Origin: Gemmobacter aquarius
Lineage (GTDB): Bacteria; Pseudomonadota; Alphaproteobacteria; Rhodobacterales; Rhodobacteraceae
DNA length: 64,000 bases
Reading direction: 5' to 3'
NCBI RefSeq assembly: GCF_003060865.1
Contig: NZ_CP028918.1
Span: forward strand, 3,336,001-3,400,000
The translations under genes and the position numbers were made by a program. This document shows positions 9,120-17,794 of this stretch, in pieces (position 1 is the stretch's first letter; each line of letters starts with the position of its first letter). A model generated the notes under the pieces. It worked only from the letters and a program-made list of their open reading frames with translations. It was not told where the DNA came from and did not search any database.

Positions 9120-10292
9120 ATGGACATTCACGAATACCAAGCCAAGGAAATCCTCGCCCGTTTCGGCGTTCCGGTCCCGCGCGGCGGTCTGGCCTATAGC
9201 CCCGAACAGGCGGGCTACCGCGCCCGCGAACTGGGCGGATCGGCATGGGTGGTCAAGGCGCAGATCCATTCCGGCGGGCGCGGCGCGGCGGGCGGGGTAA
9301 AGCTGTGCCGGTCGGAAGCCGAGGTGCAGCAATTCGCCGCCACCCTGTTCGGCAAGCAGCTTGTGACCAAGCAGACCGATGCGAACGGCAAGGGCGTTTA
9401 CCGTCTGTGGGTCGAAGGTGCCTCGGACATTGCCAAAGAGATGTACCTGGGCTTCGTGCTCGACCGCAAATCCGAACGGATCATGATCGTGGCTTCGGCG
9501 CATGGCGGGATGGAGATCGAGGAGCTGGCCGAAACCGACCCTGACAGCCTGCAACGCATGACGCTCGACCCCGCTGTTGGCCTGTCCGAGTTTCAGGCGC
9601 GGGAACTCGCGTTCAAGCTGGGGCTGAAGGGCGGGCAGATCGCGCAGATGGTGACGATCCTGAAAGCCTGCTACCGCGCATACCGCGACCTCGACGCGGT
9701 GATGGTCGAGATCAATCCGCTGGTCATCACCGGCGCGGGCGACCTGATCGCGCTGGATGCCAAGATGTCCTTCGACACGAATGCCCTTTTCCGCCGCCCC
9801 GAAATCGCCGAACTGCGCGACCGGTCACAGGAAGACCCGCGCGAATCGGCTGCGGGCGACTATGGGCTTGCCTATGTCGGCCTTGATGGCGACATCGGCT
9901 GCATCATCAACGGCGCGGGTCTGGCCATGGCGACCATGGACATGATCAAGCTTGCCGGAGGGGAACCCGCCAATTTCCTCGATATTGGCGGCGGGGCCAG
10001 CCCCGAGCGGGTGGTGCGGGCTTTCCGCACGGTGCTGGCCGACCGCAATGTCAGCGTGATCCTTGTCAATATCTTCGCAGGCATCAACCGCTGCGACTGG
10101 GTCGCCGAAGGCGTAGTCCAAGCCTACCGCGAGGTTGGCATGACCATTCCGGTCGTCGTCCGCCTCGCAGGCACGAATGTCGAGGAAGGCAAGCGCATCC
10201 TCGCCACGTCGGGCCTGCCGCTCATCACCGCCGACACGCTGGCCGAGGCTGCCGAAAAGGCCGTCGCGACCCGTATGAAATCCGCTGCATAA
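9120..10292 (+). CDS. mtkA: Malate--CoA ligase subunit beta
   Basis: A 390-residue ATP-grasp subunit related to SucC. With MtkB it would form malyl-CoA from malate, CoA and ATP. The protein opens with [12 protein letters not shown], then an ATP-grasp domain with the SGGRG loop (about residues 52-56), and a C-terminal CoA-ligase flavodoxin-like domain containing VNIFAGI. The assignment as malate rather than succinate ligase rests on context: the gene pair follows malyl-CoA lyase and sga, as in methylotroph serine-cycle clusters, and is not beside 2-oxoglutarate dehydrogenase genes. Spacing to mtkB is 11 bases. Confidence 0.88.
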   Translation: MDIHEYQAKEILARFGVPVPRGGLAYSPEQAGYRARELGGSAWVVKAQIHSGGRGAAGGVKLCRSEAEVQQFAATLFGKQLVTKQTDANGKGVYRLWVEGASDIAKEMYLGFVLDRKSERIMIVASAHGGMEIEELAETDPDSLQRMTLDPAVGLSEFQARELAFKLGLKGGQIAQMVTILKACYRAYRDLDAVMVEINPLVITGAGDLIALDAKMSFDTNALFRRPEIAELRDRSQEDPRESAAGDYGLAYVGLDGDIGCIINGAGLAMATMDMIKLAGGEPANFLDIGGGASPERVVRAFRTVLADRNVSVILVNIFAGINRCDWVAEGVVQAYREVGMTIPVVVRLAGTNVEEGKRILATSGLPLITADTLAEAAEKAVATRMKSAA

Positions 10293-10303
10293 GGGGAACG
10301 ACA

Positions 10304-11203
10304 ATGGCAATTCTGATCAACGAACGCACGCCTGTCATCGTTCAGGGCATGTCGGGCCGCATCGGCCAGTTCCACGCAGGCGACATGATCGCGCATGGCA
10401 CCAATGTGGTGGGCGGCGTAACCCCCGGTCGGGGCGGCGAAACCCTGCTCGGCCGCCCGCTCTTCAACACCGTCCGCGAGGCGGTCGAGGCGACGGGGGC
10501 GGAAGCCTCCCTCGTCTTCGTGCCGCCGCCCTTTGCCGCCGACGCGATCATGGAGGCGGCGGATGCGGGCATCAAGACCGCCGTCTGCGTGACCGACGGC
10601 ATTCCGTCGCAAGATATGATGAAGGTCAAACGCTTCCTGCGCCGCTACCCCAGCGACCGCAAACTGCGCCTGATCGGTCCGAACTGCGCGGGCATCATCT
10701 CGCCCGGCAAGGGGTTCATGGGCATCATGCCGCCGCATATCTACATGCCCGGCCGCATCGGCATCGTCGGTCGTTCCGGCACCTTGGGATATGAGGCTGC
10801 AAGCCAGCTCAAGGCGCTGGGGATCGGGGTTTCGACAAGCGTGGGCATCGGCGGCGACCCGATCAACGGGTCGTCCTTCCGCGACATCCTCGAACTCTTC
10901 GAAGCCGATCCCGAAACCGATGCCGTAATGATGATCGGCGAAATCGGCGGCCCGCAGGAAGCCGAAGCCGCGGTTTACGCCCGCGACCACATGAAAAAGC
11001 CGGTCGTGGCCTATATCGCGGGCCTGTCCGCGCCCAAGGGCCGCAAGATGGGCCATGCGGGGGCGATCATCTCGGCCTTTGGCGAAAGCGCGCAGGAAAA
11101 GGTGGAAATCCTGTCCGCCGCTGGCATCACCATCGCGCCGAACCCGTCTTCGATGGGCGAAACGATGGCCGCCGTGCTGGCGTCGCGCCGCGCTGCGGCC
11201 TGA
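10304..11203 (+). CDS. mtkB: Malate--CoA ligase subunit alpha
   Basis: A 299-residue SucD-like subunit carrying the CoA-binding Rossmann domain ([12 protein letters not shown] near the N-terminus) and a ligase domain. The histidine expected to be phosphorylated during catalysis is H251 in GRKMGHAGA. An AGGGGA-type ribosome-binding site precedes the ATG. It closes the sga-mclA-mtkA-mtkB operon, and a G+C hairpin follows within 15 bases of the stop. It pairs with MtkA to supply malyl-CoA to the lyase. SucD is the main alternative identity. Confidence 0.88.
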   Translation: MAILINERTPVIVQGMSGRIGQFHAGDMIAHGTNVVGGVTPGRGGETLLGRPLFNTVREAVEATGAEASLVFVPPPFAADAIMEAADAGIKTAVCVTDGIPSQDMMKVKRFLRRYPSDRKLRLIGPNCAGIISPGKGFMGIMPPHIYMPGRIGIVGRSGTLGYEAASQLKALGIGVSTSVGIGGDPINGSSFRDILELFEADPETDAVMMIGEIGGPQEAEAAVYARDHMKKPVVAYIAGLSAPKGRKMGHAGAIISAFGESAQEKVEILSAAGITIAPNPSSMGETMAAVLASRRAAA

Positions 11204-11213
11204 GAAACGGCAG

Positions 11214-11237
11214 GCGGGTGGCCCTTTGGCCGCCCGC
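11214..11237. terminator. Hairpin between convergent mtkB and kinase gene
   Basis: The arms GCGGGTGGCC (11214-11223) and GGCCGCCCGC (11228-11237) pair with one G-T wobble around a CTTT loop. A short T-containing tail follows on the + strand, and the kinase stop codon begins at 11239. It probably ends transcription from both sides. Confidence 0.6.
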
Positions 11238-11238
11238 T

Positions 11239-11871
11239 TCAGTTTGCCAGACGGAAATCTTCGCCGGTGCTTTGCGCCATGACCATTCGGCCATTGGGCA
11301 GATCATTGCCGTCAAGCTTCCAATCGATATCCGCTTCCGACAGGCCGTAATGCACCCAGCGGGCGCGAAGGCGTTCGCGCAGCACAGATTCGGGCACATC
11401 CACCAGAACCGCCACGTCGAACAGCGGGCGCAGGCGCGACCAAGGGCTGTCAGCCAACAGCAGGTAATTGCCCTCGACCACGATCACCGGCACATCCGCC
11501 GGAATCATCCGCGCTCCGGCACGGGCGATTTCGATGTCGCGGTCGAACACCGGCACGGCGACGAAATCTTCATCACGCGCGCGGATGCGTTTCAGGGTGT
11601 GATACAGCCCGCCGACATCGAAGGTATCGGGCGCACCCTTGCGCGGACGCAGGCCCGCAGGAACCAGATGCAGGTCGTCGTAATGATAGCCGTCCATCGG
11701 CAGCACCGCCGCCATTCCCGCCTGCCGCGCGTTCAGATCGTCGACGATCCGCTCGGCCACGGTGGATTTACCCGAACCGGGCGGTCCGGCGATGGCCGCG
11801 ATCACCCGCCCCTGCCCCGCCTTGGCGAACAGCAGATCGGCCAGACCCACCGGATCGATCAGCGGCGACAT
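11239..11871 (-). CDS. P-loop nucleoside/uridine kinase-like protein
   Basis: A 210-residue kinase of the phosphoribulokinase/uridine kinase/pantothenate kinase fold. Walker A is GPPGSGKST (about residues 29-37), a substrate-binding region has PMDGYHYDD, and VEGNYLLL resembles the Walker B/lid part of the family. The closest described group is the nucleoside-triphosphate-hydrolase-domain proteins sometimes called FrcK in rhizobial fructose loci, but no sugar transporter genes are here, so the substrate is unknown. Its ATG overlaps the accA stop by one base (TGATG), so it is co-translated after accA. Confidence 0.75.
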   Translation of the reverse strand: MSPLIDPVGLADLLFAKAGQGRVIAAIAGPPGSGKSTVAERIVDDLNARQAGMAAVLPMDGYHYDDLHLVPAGLRPRKGAPDTFDVGGLYHTLKRIRARDEDFVAVPVFDRDIEIARAGARMIPADVPVIVVEGNYLLLADSPWSRLRPLFDVAVLVDVPESVLRERLRARWVHYGLSEADIDWKLDGNDLPNGRMVMAQSTGEDFRLAN

Positions 11872-12830
11872 CAGGCGGCCAGCCCTTTGGACCCCATCTC
11901 GATGAATTTCTGGCGGCGGTCCTTGATCAGGGCATCGCGCTTCTTGCCCGACAGCTCTTTCAGCATCGTCTCGATGCCCTTGCCGACCGCTTCAATGGTT
12001 TCCTTTTGCCCGCGCTGCGCGCCGCCCATGGGTTCTTTGATGATGCGGTCGATCACGCCCAGCTTTTGCAGGTTCTGCGCGGTCAGGCGCAAGGCTTCCG
12101 CCGCTTCGCGCATCTTTTCGGCGTCTTTCCAAAGGATCGACGCACAGCCTTCGGGGCTGATCACCGAATAGACCGAATGTTCCAGCATCGCCACGCGGTT
12201 GGCCGTGGCAAAGGCCACAGCGCCGCCCGATCCGCCTTCGCCGATCACCACGGAAATCAGCGGCACGCCGATTTGCAGGCACTTTTCGGTCGACCGCGCG
12301 ATGGCCTCGGCCTGTCCGCGTTCTTCCGCGCCTTTGCCCGGATAGGCACCGGGGGTGTCGACAAGGGTGATGACCGGCAGGCCGAAACGGTCGGCCATAT
12401 CCATCAGGCGGATCGCCTTGCGATAGCCTTCGGGCCGCGCCATGCCGAAATTCCGCTCGATCCGGCTTTTGGTGTCATTGCCCTTTTCATGGCCGATAAT
12501 CATCACCGGCTGATCGTTGAACCGCGCGATTCCGCCCATGACGGCGTGATCGTCGGCAAAGTTCCGGTCCCCCGCCAGCGGCGTGAATTCGCTGAAAAGC
12601 TGGTCGATGTAGTCTTTGCAATGCGGCCGGTCGGGATGGCGGGCCACCTGACATTTGCGCCATGCGTTCAGGTCTTTGTACAGATCCCTCAGCAGCGCCT
12701 CGGCTTTGCGGTCCAGCGCCTCGGCCTCTTTCGACACGTCCATACCGGAATTGGACCGCGCCATGGCGCGCAGCTCTTCGGCCTTGCCTTCGATCTCGGC
12801 CAGCGGCTTTTCGAATTCCAGATAGTTCAT
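11871..12830 (-). CDS. accA: Acetyl-CoA carboxylase carboxyltransferase subunit alpha
   Basis: A 319-residue protein, the usual AccA length. With AccD it transfers carboxyl from biotin-AccB to acetyl-CoA, forming malonyl-CoA for fatty acid synthesis. The start at 12830 matches the family N-terminus MNYLEFEKP. Hallmark stretches are DTPGAYPG, the oxyanion-hole region GEGGSGGA and [15 protein letters not shown]. The carboxyltransferase beta gene accD is not in the window. The downstream kinase overlaps its stop, an arrangement whose functional meaning is unclear. Confidence 0.95.
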   Translation of the reverse strand: MNYLEFEKPLAEIEGKAEELRAMARSNSGMDVSKEAEALDRKAEALLRDLYKDLNAWRKCQVARHPDRPHCKDYIDQLFSEFTPLAGDRNFADDHAVMGGIARFNDQPVMIIGHEKGNDTKSRIERNFGMARPEGYRKAIRLMDMADRFGLPVITLVDTPGAYPGKGAEERGQAEAIARSTEKCLQIGVPLISVVIGEGGSGGAVAFATANRVAMLEHSVYSVISPEGCASILWKDAEKMREAAEALRLTAQNLQKLGVIDRIIKEPMGGAQRGQKETIEAVGKGIETMLKELSGKKRDALIKDRRQKFIEMGSKGLAA

Positions 12831-12934
12831 CGGCGCACTCCACGCGGGGCAGTCTTTATCGGGCAGTCGGCGATATATGCCGATTGCAGCCCGCAAATGC
12901 AACTCAAGCCAAGGGGAAAGGGTCCGAAACAGCA

Positions 12935-12961
12935 ACGCCCCGTGGGCCGGCCACGGGGCGT
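12935..12961 (-). terminator. Strong hairpin between mcl1 and accA
   Basis: The 11-base arms ACGCCCCGTGG and CCACGGGGCGT enclose a GCCGG loop. There is no clean U-run, only TGCTGTTTC on the minus-strand exit. It lies in the 266-base gap between the end of mcl1 and the start of accA. The rest of that gap shows no gene. It could terminate mcl1 or be a dispersed hairpin. Confidence 0.5.
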
Positions 12962-13096
12962 GCATCCTCCCGTTTGCTGCGAGGGGCCTCCTCTCCCCTT
13001 GGTCGCAGCGCGGGTGTTCTTTGCGAAACGCTGAAAAATCAGCCCTCGGTGGGGAAAGACTGCGCGTAAGGCAGGCAGTCTGTCAACGATTCAGTG

Positions 13097-14053
13097 TCAG
13101 CCCGCGATCAACTCGGCCTGACGCACGATCACCTCGGCCTGTTTGATCGATGCGATATCGACCAGACGGCCCTTGTAGACGGTTGCGCCTTCGCCCCGCG
13201 CCTTGGCCTCGTCCATTGCGGCAAGGATTTCACGGGCCTCGGTCACGGCGGCGTCCGAAGGGGTGAAGACCTCGTTCGCCAGCGCCACCTGCTTTGGGTG
13301 AATTGCCCATTTGCCCACCATGCCCAGCGTGGCCGAGCGCAGCGCCTGCGCGCGAAAGCCTTCGTCGTCGCTGAAATCGCCAAACGGGCCGTCGACCGGC
13401 AGCACCCCATGCGTGCGGCAGGCCGCAACGATGGCCGCCTGCGCCCAATGCCACGGGTCGGACCAGTGCTTTGCGCCGTTTTGCAGCATGTAGTAGTTTT
13501 CCTGAGTTCCGCCGATGCCGGTGGTCTGCATCCCCATGCTGGCCGCGAAATCCGCCGCCCCCAGCGACATGGCCTGCAAACGCGGGCTGCTTGCGGCAAT
13601 CGCCTCGACATGGGCGATGCCTGCCGCCGATTCGATGATGACTTCAAAGGCGATAGGTTTCTTGCGCCCCTTGGCCCGCTCGATCGCCGTTACCAGCGCG
13701 TCGACGGCATAGACATCCTCGGCACAGCCCACTTTCGGGATCATGATCATATCCAGCCGGTCGCCCGCCTGTTCCAGCAGATCGACCACATCCCGATACC
13801 ACCACGGCGTATCCAGCCCGTTTATCCGAACCGACAGCGTCTTCTTGCCCCAGTCGATATCGGACACGGCGGCAATAACGTTGGCGCGGGCGCTTTCCTT
13901 GTCGCTCGGGGCCACCGAATCCTCGAGATCGATGTTGATGACATCTGCCGCACTCGCCGCCATTTTAGCGAACAGCGCCGGGCGCGATCCCGGCCCGAAC
14001 AACTGGCACCGGTTCGGGCGGGCGGGCGCAGGCGGTTGCAGGCGGAAGCTCAT
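13097..14053 (-). CDS. mcl1: L-malyl-CoA/beta-methylmalyl-CoA lyase, Rhodobacter Mcl1 type
   Basis: A 318-residue lyase. From the ATG at 14053 the active-site residues fall at R76, E141, D168 and D299, the positions described for R. sphaeroides Mcl1, and the protein opens with MSFRLQPPAPARPN. Mcl1 acts in the ethylmalonyl-CoA pathway: it cleaves beta-methylmalyl-CoA to propionyl-CoA and glyoxylate, and can make or cleave malyl-CoA. It is a second, divergent paralogue of the lyase at 8166-9107. An unusual inverted repeat lies in its upstream region (14103-14122). It faces the epimerase gene divergently. Confidence 0.93.
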   Translation of the reverse strand: MSFRLQPPAPARPNRCQLFGPGSRPALFAKMAASAADVINIDLEDSVAPSDKESARANVIAAVSDIDWGKKTLSVRINGLDTPWWYRDVVDLLEQAGDRLDMIMIPKVGCAEDVYAVDALVTAIERAKGRKKPIAFEVIIESAAGIAHVEAIAASSPRLQAMSLGAADFAASMGMQTTGIGGTQENYYMLQNGAKHWSDPWHWAQAAIVAACRTHGVLPVDGPFGDFSDDEGFRAQALRSATLGMVGKWAIHPKQVALANEVFTPSDAAVTEAREILAAMDEAKARGEGATVYKGRLVDIASIKQAEVIVRQAELIAG

Positions 14054-14096
14054 GGCGGTCTCGCAATTTTGTTTCAAGGTGGGCCGAGACAATCGC

Positions 14097-14122
14097 TATA
14101 ATCTTGCGTAGGTACACGCAAG
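14097..14122. promoter_or_regulatory. TATAAT box with adjacent inverted repeat between mcl1 and epimerase
   Basis: TATAAT occurs at 14097-14102 on the + strand, and TATAGC reads on the opposite strand at the same place. Immediately beside it CTTGCGT (14103-14109) and ACGCAAG (14116-14122) form a perfect 7-base inverted repeat with a 6-base spacer. The position fits an operator overlapping both divergent promoters; the cognate regulator is unknown. Confidence 0.5.
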
Positions 14123-14207
14123 CCGCTTTTCGCAGGTGCAGCATCCGGGGCCTGCTTGACAGCCCGCGCCGCAGCGCCGAGCGTGAACCCCACAGAACAG
14201 GACCGCC

Positions 14208-15170
14208 ATGATCAGCGTCTCGCAAGATACTTTCCGCCTCGCGCAGGTCTTTACCATCTCGCGCGGGTCACGCACCGAAGCGCGCGTGATTACCGCAGGC
14301 ATCACGCGGGGCGGCGTGACCGGATGGGGCGAATGCGTGCCCTATGCCCGCTACGGCGAAACGGTCGAAAGCGTGGCCGCCCAGATCGCCGGCCTGCCCG
14401 CCGATATCGACCGCATCGCCCTGCAATCCGCCCTGCCCGCCGGAGCCGCCCGTAACGCGGTGGATTGCGCTTTGTGGGATTTGCAGGCGAAAATCGCGGG
14501 CAAGCGGGTGTGGGAACTGCTTGGCCTGCCCGCCCCGCAGCCGGTGGTGACCGCCTATACCCTGTCGCTCGACACGCCTGACGCGATGCGCGAGGCGGCG
14601 CGCACCCACGCGCATCGCCCGATCCTGAAGATAAAGCTCGGCACGCCCGATGACATGCCGCGACTGGAAGCCGTGCGTCAGGGCGCGCCGAATGCCAAGA
14701 TCCTGATCGACGCGAACGAAGGGTGGACCGCCGGCATATACGCCGATCTCGCCCCGCACCTGATCCGGCTTGGCGTGGCGCTGGTGGAACAGCCGCTTCC
14801 CGCCGGACAGGATGACATGCTGGCCGAAATTGCCCGCCCCCTGCCGGTGGCCGCGGATGAAGCCTGCCATGACCGTTCATCGCTGGCGAAACTGCGCGGA
14901 AAATACGATGTGGTGAACATCAAGCTCGACAAGACCGGCGGCCTGACCGAGGCGCTTGCCCTGCGCGAACAGGCCATCGCCCAAGGCTTTGGCATCATGG
15001 TCGGTTGCATGGTCGGCTCATCCCTCGCCATCGCCCCCGCCACGATCCTCGCCCAAGGGGCCGCGCATGTCGACCTTGACGCGCCGCTGCTTCTGGCCGA
15101 AGACCGCCCGCATCCGATGTTTTATGACGCGTCAGGTGTGCATGCACCGCCGCGCGATCTTTGGGGGTAA
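14208..15170 (+). CDS. Enolase-superfamily epimerase (dipeptide epimerase / DgcA-like racemase)
   Basis: A 320-residue mandelate-racemase/muconate-lactonizing-type enzyme. A capping domain spans about residues 1-110, followed by a barrel with the base lysine in LKIKLG, metal ligands in DANEGW, the Glu of VEQPLP and the Asp of ADEAC, and a second lysine in NIKLDK. This set matches L-Ala-D/L-Glu epimerases and the N-acetyl-D-glutamate racemase DgcA. The next gene, a D-amino-acid transaminase, starts 4 bases later, favouring D-amino-acid or murein-peptide metabolism. A DgcN acetyltransferase gene, the usual partner of DgcA, is absent here. Confidence 0.82.
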   Translation: MISVSQDTFRLAQVFTISRGSRTEARVITAGITRGGVTGWGECVPYARYGETVESVAAQIAGLPADIDRIALQSALPAGAARNAVDCALWDLQAKIAGKRVWELLGLPAPQPVVTAYTLSLDTPDAMREAARTHAHRPILKIKLGTPDDMPRLEAVRQGAPNAKILIDANEGWTAGIYADLAPHLIRLGVALVEQPLPAGQDDMLAEIARPLPVAADEACHDRSSLAKLRGKYDVVNIKLDKTGGLTEALALREQAIAQGFGIMVGCMVGSSLAIAPATILAQGAAHVDLDAPLLLAEDRPHPMFYDASGVHAPPRDLWG

Positions 15171-15173
15171 ACC

Positions 15174-16034
15174 ATGAACCGCACCGTATACGTGAACGGA
15201 GACTACCTGCCCGAAGCCGAAGCCAAGGTTTCGGTCTTCGACCGCGGCTTCCTGATGGCCGACGGTGTGTACGAAGTCACTTCTGTCCTCGACGGCAAGC
15301 TGATCGACTTCGACGGCCACGCCAAACGCCTGCACCGGTCGCTTTCGGAACTCGACATGGCCGCCCCTTGCACCGACGAAGAACTCCTCGCCATGCACCG
15401 CGAATTGGTGGTGCTGAACGGCATCGACCAGGGCATGATCTATCTGCAGGTCACGCGCGGCAATCCCGGCGACCGCAGCTTCGTCTTCCCCGATGCATCC
15501 GTGAAACCGACCATCGTCGCCTTTACCCAGAACATCCCGAACCTTGCCGATGCCCCTGCCGCCAAAACCGGTTTCAAGGTCATCTCGATCCCCGACATCC
15601 GCTGGGGTCGCCGCGACATCAAGACGGTGCAACTCTTGTATCCGTCGATGGGCAAGATGATGGCCAAAAAGGCGGGCGTGGACGATTCTTGGTTCGTCGA
15701 GGACGGGGCCGTGACCGAAGGCACGTCGAACAACGCCTATATCGTCAAGGGCAACAAGATCATCACCCGCCAACTGACCAGCGACATCCTGCACGGGATC
15801 ACCCGCGCCTCGGTCTTGCGCTTTGCCGCCGAAGCGCAGTTTGAGGTAGAGGAGCGCCCCTTTACCATCGCCGAAGCCCAAGCCGCGGACGAGGCCTTTT
15901 CGACAGCGGCCTCGATCTTCGTCATGCCGGTGGTCGAGATCGACGGCCAAGCCGTGGGCACGGGCAAGCCCGGCCCCGTCGCCACCCGACTGCGCGAAAT
16001 CTATCTGGACGAAATGCGCAAAGCGGCGCTTTGA
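15174..16034 (+). CDS. D-amino-acid transaminase (class IV aminotransferase)
   Basis: A 286-residue fold-type IV PLP enzyme. The cofactor lysine is K150 in RRDIKTVQ, aligned with the DIK lysine of Bacillus D-alanine aminotransferase. VTEGTSNNAY and LHGITRASV are the phosphate-binding signatures. It would interconvert D-alanine/2-oxoglutarate and pyruvate/D-glutamate. It is coupled to the upstream epimerase (stop to start 3 bases). Branched-chain aminotransferase or aminodeoxychorismate lyase are alternatives within the fold, but the DIK context and length favour D-AAT. Confidence 0.87.
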   Translation: MNRTVYVNGDYLPEAEAKVSVFDRGFLMADGVYEVTSVLDGKLIDFDGHAKRLHRSLSELDMAAPCTDEELLAMHRELVVLNGIDQGMIYLQVTRGNPGDRSFVFPDASVKPTIVAFTQNIPNLADAPAAKTGFKVISIPDIRWGRRDIKTVQLLYPSMGKMMAKKAGVDDSWFVEDGAVTEGTSNNAYIVKGNKIITRQLTSDILHGITRASVLRFAAEAQFEVEERPFTIAEAQAADEAFSTAASIFVMPVVEIDGQAVGTGKPGPVATRLREIYLDEMRKAAL

Positions 16035-16042
16035 TCCGGCAG

Positions 16043-16059
16043 GGCGGGCACTGCCCGCC
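16043..16059. terminator. Hairpin between convergent transaminase and RTX genes
   Basis: The arms GGCGGGC (16043-16049) and GCCCGCC (16053-16059) are separated by ACT. No U-run is visible; it lies in a 36-base gap between two converging genes. Confidence 0.45.
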
Positions 16060-16070
16060 ATGTTCCCCGT

Positions 16071-17270
16071 TCAGCTTGCGCCCAACTGCACCGTCACATT
16101 TACACCCGCAGCCGCGACCACGCTGAAATCGCTGGCGGTGACATCTGCCAGATCGACCCCCTGCAGCACGAACAGCGGCGAGCCGTCGGTCTGGGCGTTT
16201 TCAAACAGCAGCCCTTCCAGCCCGCCCGAAACCTGCCGCACCACAAGGCGGAAGACATCGCCCGCAGTTGTCCCGTCCAGTCTGACGACCAGCTGATCAT
16301 CGCTCGACACGAAGTCGGTGACCGTCATTGCCCCCGATTGCGCTGCAGGAAGGTCGTCGACCCCATAGTTGGCCTCGAAACTGTCGTTCCCGATCCCGCC
16401 CGTTACGGTGTCGGTGAAGCCGCCGCGCAACACGTCATTGCCCGCACCGCCCGAAAGCGAATCGCGCCCGCCAAGAATACCGTCCAGCGTGTCGTTGCCC
16501 GCTCCGCCGATCAGCGTATCGTCTCCGCGTTCGCCAAGCAGGCTGTCGTTGCCTTCGCCGCCTTCGACCGAATCGTTGCCATTGCCGCCACGGATGGTGT
16601 CGTTACCACCGTCGCCAAGCAGCGTGTCGTTGCCGCTGCCGCTGCGGATGACGTCGTCACCATCGCCGCCGCGCACATCGACCTCGGTCACGGTCGTCGC
16701 GCCACGGAATTCATCGGCACCCGCGCCCAGAAGCACGGTATCGCGCCCCGAATCGGCAAATCCGGTCACGAGGTCGTCACCGTCGCCGCCATAGAGGCTG
16801 TCGTTGCCGCTGCCCCCCGTCAGCGTGTCATTGCCCAAACCGCCTCGCAACTCGTCGCGGCCTGCGCCTCCGGCCAGAAGATCGCCACCCGTTCCGCCGT
16901 CGATATCATCGTTGCTCTGACCGCCGAACATGCGGTCATCACCGCCACCGCCCAGCAAGGTGTCGGCTCCGGCACCGCCGGTGATCAGGTCGCGGCCAAG
17001 CGCGCCGTCAACTTCGTCTGCACCGCCATAGGCGAAGATGCGATCGTTGCCGTCGGTTCCGGTCAGAATGTCGGCCCCGTTCGTCGCCTTGGCAGAAGCC
17101 GTTGCAAATGTGGCGACCGAAGGCTGCGCGGAATCGTCAAGGCCGGGAATGTCTACAGTCGCGACAGAGGAATCATCGGCCGGGTCGGGTTCGTCTTCGT
17201 TTGGCGCGTCCGATGAATTGTTGGTCATCAGCGCCAAAGGCAGACCCAGCAAAAGCAACAATAATTCCAT
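16071..17270 (-). CDS. RTX-type calcium-binding repeat protein with hydrophobic N-terminus
   Basis: A 399-residue protein. Residues 1-15 are almost entirely Leu/Ala/Met (ELLLLLLGLPLAL), followed by an acidic linker rich in D, E and P. From about residue 65 to 300 come roughly seventeen GGxGxDxLx nonapeptides that bind calcium as a parallel beta-roll. The C-terminal 100 residues resemble the non-repeat tails of rhodobacterial RTX proteins. The hydrophobic start is unusual for type I substrates, which carry a C-terminal signal, and suggests membrane anchoring or Sec export. No type I transporter is in the window. A relative with the same plan lies at 33050-34099. Confidence 0.8.
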   Translation of the reverse strand: MELLLLLLGLPLALMTNNSSDAPNEDEPDPADDSSVATVDIPGLDDSAQPSVATFATASAKATNGADILTGTDGNDRIFAYGGADEVDGALGRDLITGGAGADTLLGGGGDDRMFGGQSNDDIDGGTGGDLLAGGAGRDELRGGLGNDTLTGGSGNDSLYGGDGDDLVTGFADSGRDTVLLGAGADEFRGATTVTEVDVRGGDGDDVIRSGSGNDTLLGDGGNDTIRGGNGNDSVEGGEGNDSLLGERGDDTLIGGAGNDTLDGILGGRDSLSGGAGNDVLRGGFTDTVTGGIGNDSFEANYGVDDLPAAQSGAMTVTDFVSSDDQLVVRLDGTTAGDVFRLVVRQVSGGLEGLLFENAQTDGSPLFVLQGVDLADVTASDFSVVAAAGVNVTVQLGAS

Positions 17271-17420
17271 GACACCCCGACCACTCTTTACGCTTCATCA
17301 ACCAAAGGATGTCGTACCGTCAAAAGTGGGTCAAGATATCACCGCAAAGTTGCCCCGATCAATCCGAGCAGGATCGACAATGAAGGGTCGGGCGCAAGGC
17401 TGATGCTTGGCCGGAAACAG

Positions 17421-17744
17421 TCAGTCCGCGCCGGGGCCTTCGTGCGCCCTGATCGATTCTGCAAAGGCTGCCTTTTGCCCGTCAGAGGCTTCGGCCTGAT
17501 GCAGGGCTTTCCAGTCTTCATAGGGCATCCCGTAGACCAGCGTCTTTGCGGCGTCCTTGTCGAGCGCCACGCCCTGTTCGACCGCGGCCTCGAACATCCA
17601 GCGTGACAGGCAGTTGCGGCAAAATCCGGCCATGTTCATCAGGTCGATGTTTTGCACATCGATGCGGTCTTGCAGGTGGTCGCGCAGGCGGCGAAAGGCT
17701 GCGGCTTCAAGCGCTTGCAGGGTTGCGGGGTCAAGCTCGGCCAT
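17421..17744 (-). CDS. DUF1244 domain protein
   Basis: A 107-residue small soluble protein with the DUF1244 core: a helical N-terminus, then NMAGFCRNCLSRW (about residues 37-49), where the CxxC pair is conserved in the family, and YGMPYEDWK. The fold is known structurally to be helical, but no function has been established. It stands alone between the RTX gene and an N-formylglutamate amidohydrolase gene, transcribed in the same direction with a 50-base gap upstream. The stretch 17271-17420 upstream of the RTX gene holds no gene. Confidence 0.85.
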   Translation of the reverse strand: MAELDPATLQALEAAAFRRLRDHLQDRIDVQNIDLMNMAGFCRNCLSRWMFEAAVEQGVALDKDAAKTLVYGMPYEDWKALHQAEASDGQKAAFAESIRAHEGPGAD

Positions 17745-17794
17745 GATGTCTCTCCGTTACGGGCGGCAAGGATGCCGCGCTTTGGCGCGGAATG

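Noticed and set aside
9120..11203. Succinyl-CoA synthetase (sucCD)
   Set aside because: Sequence alone allows it, but position right after sga and malyl-CoA lyase, and absence of TCA neighbours, favour malate-CoA ligase.
16071..17270. DNA-level tandem repeat locus
   Set aside because: The periodicity is the 27-base coding of RTX nonapeptides, not an independent DNA repeat.
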